A DNA stretch of 64,000 bases. Origin: Cyanomargarita calcarea GSE-NOS-MK-12-04C. Its GTDB lineage: Bacteria > Cyanobacteriota > Cyanobacteriia > Cyanobacteriales > Nostocaceae. Of the stretch, positions 62,170-64,000 are shown in pieces (position 1 is the stretch's first letter; each line of letters starts with the position of its first letter). The DNA is taken from positions 62,001-126,000 of the forward strand of contig JAHHGZ010000016.1 in the NCBI GenBank assembly GCA_019359595.1, given 5' to 3'. The notes under the pieces were generated by a model, which did not search any database, was not told the DNA's origin, and saw nothing but the letters and a program-made list of their open reading frames with translations. Made by a program: the position numbers and the translations under genes.

Positions 62170-63441
62170 ATGCACATTTTGATTTATTCCTACAACTATT
62201 ATCCAGAGCCGATTGGGATTGCTCCTTTAATGACCGAACTGGCAGAGGGACTGGTGAAACAAGGTCATGAAGTTAGGGTAATTACGGGTATGCCCAACTA
62301 TCCCCAACGTCAGATTTACGATGAATATCGGGGGAAATGGTACGTTACAGAAGTTCATAATGGCGTTACTATTCAGCGTTGTTATCTCCGGGTAAAATCT
62401 AAACCCAACTTACTCGATAGACTTTTACTGGAGATGAGCTTTGTTTTTACCAGCTTTCCCCAAGCGCTGAAAGGTTGGCGACCCGATGTGATACTTTTAA
62501 CAGTGCCACCACTGCTTGTTTCCCTACCAGCCACTTTACTCGGTTGGTTGTATAACTGTCCAGTAATATTGAATGTGCAAGATATTCTACCAGAAGCAGG
62601 CATACGTGTAGGTTTGATTAGAAATAAGTGGATGATTCACGCTTTAGAAGCTTTAGAAAAATTTGCTTATCGGTCTGCACATACTATTAGTGTAATTAGT
62701 GAAGGGTTTGTAGATAATTTAGTCAATAAGGGTGTTCCAAAAAATAAAATTGTTTGTATTTCAAATTGGGTAAACCTTAATTTTATTCAACCATCCTTAA
62801 AAGAGAACACTTTTCGGACGGTACATCAACTTGATGGCAAATTTGTCGTATTGTACTCCGGTAATATCGCTTTAACACAAGGTTTAGAAACAGTAGTTGA
62901 AGCAGCAGCCAAATTGCGTCATATTCCAGAAATTGTTTTTGCGATCGTCGGTGAATCACAAGCCCTAGAGAGACTACAGAAATATTGTCAGCTATGCGAT
63001 GCAGATAATGTTTTATTGTTACCTTTACAGCCCAGGGAAAAACTACCCCAAATGCTCGCAGCAGCGGATGTCGGTTTAGTAGTGCAAAAGCGGAATGTAA
63101 TTTCTTTTAATATGCCTTCCAAGATACCACTCTTGTTGGCTAGTGGACGTCCAATAATCGCATCAGTACCAGGGAAAGGGACAGCAGCAAAAGCCATCAA
63201 AAAAAGTGGTGGAGGAATCGTTGTTGCACCAGAATCACCCGAGGCTTTAGCCAGTGCAATTATGGACTTATATAAAAATCCTAAAAAAGCAGCTACACTT
63301 GCTCAGAAAGGAAGAGAATTTGCAGTTGAACGCTATTCATTTGAACAAGCGATCGCCCGTTATGAATCTGTATTTGACTCAGCGATTGCTTGCCCAGAAT
63401 CCAGATTGAATGTTGTACCGAAATTTAGTTCTACAGAATGA
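62170..63441 (+). CDS. WcaI-type glycosyltransferase (GT4 family)
   Basis: 423 residues. The N-terminal ILIYSYNYYPEPIGIAPLMTELAEGLVKQGHEVRVITGMPNYP and the C-terminal GT4 domain (VVLYSGNIALTQGLETVVEAAAKL, LLLPLQPREKLPQMLAAADVGLVVQKRNVISFNMPSKIPLLLASGRPIIASV, ending with the EX7E-like GGGIVVAPESPEALASAI) identify a nucleotide-sugar-dependent transferase of the colanic-acid WcaI type. A glycosyltransferase occupies the same position after scyF in the N. punctiforme scytonemin cluster. It may build the exopolysaccharide in which scytonemin accumulates (inference). Confidence 0.9.
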   Translation: MHILIYSYNYYPEPIGIAPLMTELAEGLVKQGHEVRVITGMPNYPQRQIYDEYRGKWYVTEVHNGVTIQRCYLRVKSKPNLLDRLLLEMSFVFTSFPQALKGWRPDVILLTVPPLLVSLPATLLGWLYNCPVILNVQDILPEAGIRVGLIRNKWMIHALEALEKFAYRSAHTISVISEGFVDNLVNKGVPKNKIVCISNWVNLNFIQPSLKENTFRTVHQLDGKFVVLYSGNIALTQGLETVVEAAAKLRHIPEIVFAIVGESQALERLQKYCQLCDADNVLLLPLQPREKLPQMLAAADVGLVVQKRNVISFNMPSKIPLLLASGRPIIASVPGKGTAAKAIKKSGGGIVVAPESPEALASAIMDLYKNPKKAATLAQKGREFAVERYSFEQAIARYESVFDSAIACPESRLNVVPKFSSTE

Positions 63442-63675
63442 GTCCTGAGTTGATAAAAGAGAGATTTAATAGATAATTAAGAAAAGAGTATGTAACTAAA
63501 TACAAAATCTCTGCATTAGGTTTGTAGTAATGTTTTGCTTACTCAAGCGTCCTGTTCGTGCGCAGTAAAGCCAGGTTGCGTTAGTACAGGCAAAAGTATT
63601 CTATTCCCCCCGACCTACAAATTTCTGAGTTTATAAATAACTCTTATTAATTGAAAGCTATTTCAATCAAATATT

Positions 63676-64000
63676 ATGCCTATAATCTCACACAAGCTCA
63701 AACAAACTTGCCAAAACTTAATAGAACAAGTTCGCTTTACCATCTCATCCTTACTAATAGGATCAGAACTGCCAACTTATACCCAAAACTTTAAAAATAG
63801 ATCCCTAAGTTTATTCGATCGGAACATAAGAAAGGATGAAAATCCTTCTTTTAATGAGGACTATTTTGCCAGACCTCAAAAAGTCACCATAATCGGTGGA
63901 AATGGCAGAATGGGGAAATTCTTTAGCGAAGAACTCTCATCCGTCGGTCACAATATTAGTATTCTAGGAAATGATGATTGGAAATCCGCCGATAAACTCT
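63676..64000 (+). CDS. tyrA: Prephenate/arogenate dehydrogenase TyrA, N-terminal part (cut by window edge)
   Basis: About 108 codons from ATG 63676 to the right edge. After about 70 poorly conserved residues the dinucleotide-binding motif KVTIIGGNGRMGKFFSEELSSVGHNISILG appears, typical of TyrA dehydrogenases. TyrA converts prephenate to p-hydroxyphenylpyruvate, one of the two scytonemin precursors, and a tyrA copy is a known member of these clusters. The long N-terminal part could be a divergent chorismate-mutase-like region, as in fused TyrA, but this cannot be shown from the fragment. Confidence 0.85.
   Translation, partial: MPIISHKLKQTCQNLIEQVRFTISSLLIGSELPTYTQNFKNRSLSLFDRNIRKDENPSFNEDYFARPQKVTIIGGNGRMGKFFSEELSSVGHNISILGNDDWKSADKL

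Overview
The window looks like a chromosome segment of a filamentous, probably heterocyst-forming (Nostocales-type) cyanobacterium. The HIP1 octamer GCGATCGC recurs throughout. There is a chlorophyll-branch methyltransferase (chlM), two ammonium transporters each preceded by a perfect NtcA-type GTA-N8-TAC box, heptanucleotide short tandem repeats, a large WD40 STAND protein, PEP-CTERM proteins and a scytonemin (UV sunscreen) cluster. Species cannot be decided from the sequence alone. No rRNA, tRNA, intact insertion sequence or CRISPR array was seen.

Layout. 1-8.0 kb holds the ergothioneine genes: egtD, and egtB-egtC as an overlapping pair, on the minus strand. They are separated by a plus-strand two-ATPase fusion (KGGVGR-type plus Sll1717-type P-loop) and a truncated Hsp70. 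A class I methyltransferase runs off the left edge. 8-13 kb has a Uma2 protein, a DUF423 membrane protein, two tandem paralogous small membrane proteins, chlM, nagA and purE. 13-18.7 kb is a nitrogen-uptake block: amt, ynfA-like, amt, SGNH hydrolase. 18.8-27 kb has ispH, a PIN toxin-antitoxin pair, a second Uma2 protein, several gene remnants (carotenoid oxygenase, AraC-type regulator, orphan ParD), a SufR-like regulator divergent from a VOC protein, miaB and two small membrane proteins. 27.9-35.4 kb has the HTH/NB-ARC/WD40 STAND protein overlapping a peptidase C26, a CADD-like diiron-type protein, ddl and a conserved membrane protein.

36.3-46.2 kb is a purine-degradation and molybdoenzyme block: a PuuE-like allantoinase, a ureidoglycolate lyase, an FAD-dependent dehydrogenase, the xanthine dehydrogenase FAD subunit, a fused [2Fe-2S]/molybdopterin subunit, an XdhC-type maturation factor and a MobA/MocA-like nucleotidyltransferase. 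No uricase or allantoicase is visible. The intergenic DNA here is crowded with dispersed, inverted and tandem repeats, including a MITE-like element and a duplicated xdhC start.

46.2-64 kb is the scytonemin locus. A histidine kinase and an AraC-type response regulator on the minus strand diverge from scyA-scyB-scyC, two ScyD/ScyE-family genes and scyF. These are followed by eboA-eboB-eboC, a glycosyltransferase and the start of tyrA. The expected division of labour is: TyrA supplies p-hydroxyphenylpyruvate, ScyB makes indole-3-pyruvate, ScyA couples the two and ScyC cyclises the product. Ebo proteins are implicated in moving the precursor to the periplasm, where the secreted, PEP-CTERM-tagged ScyE/ScyF proteins would act.
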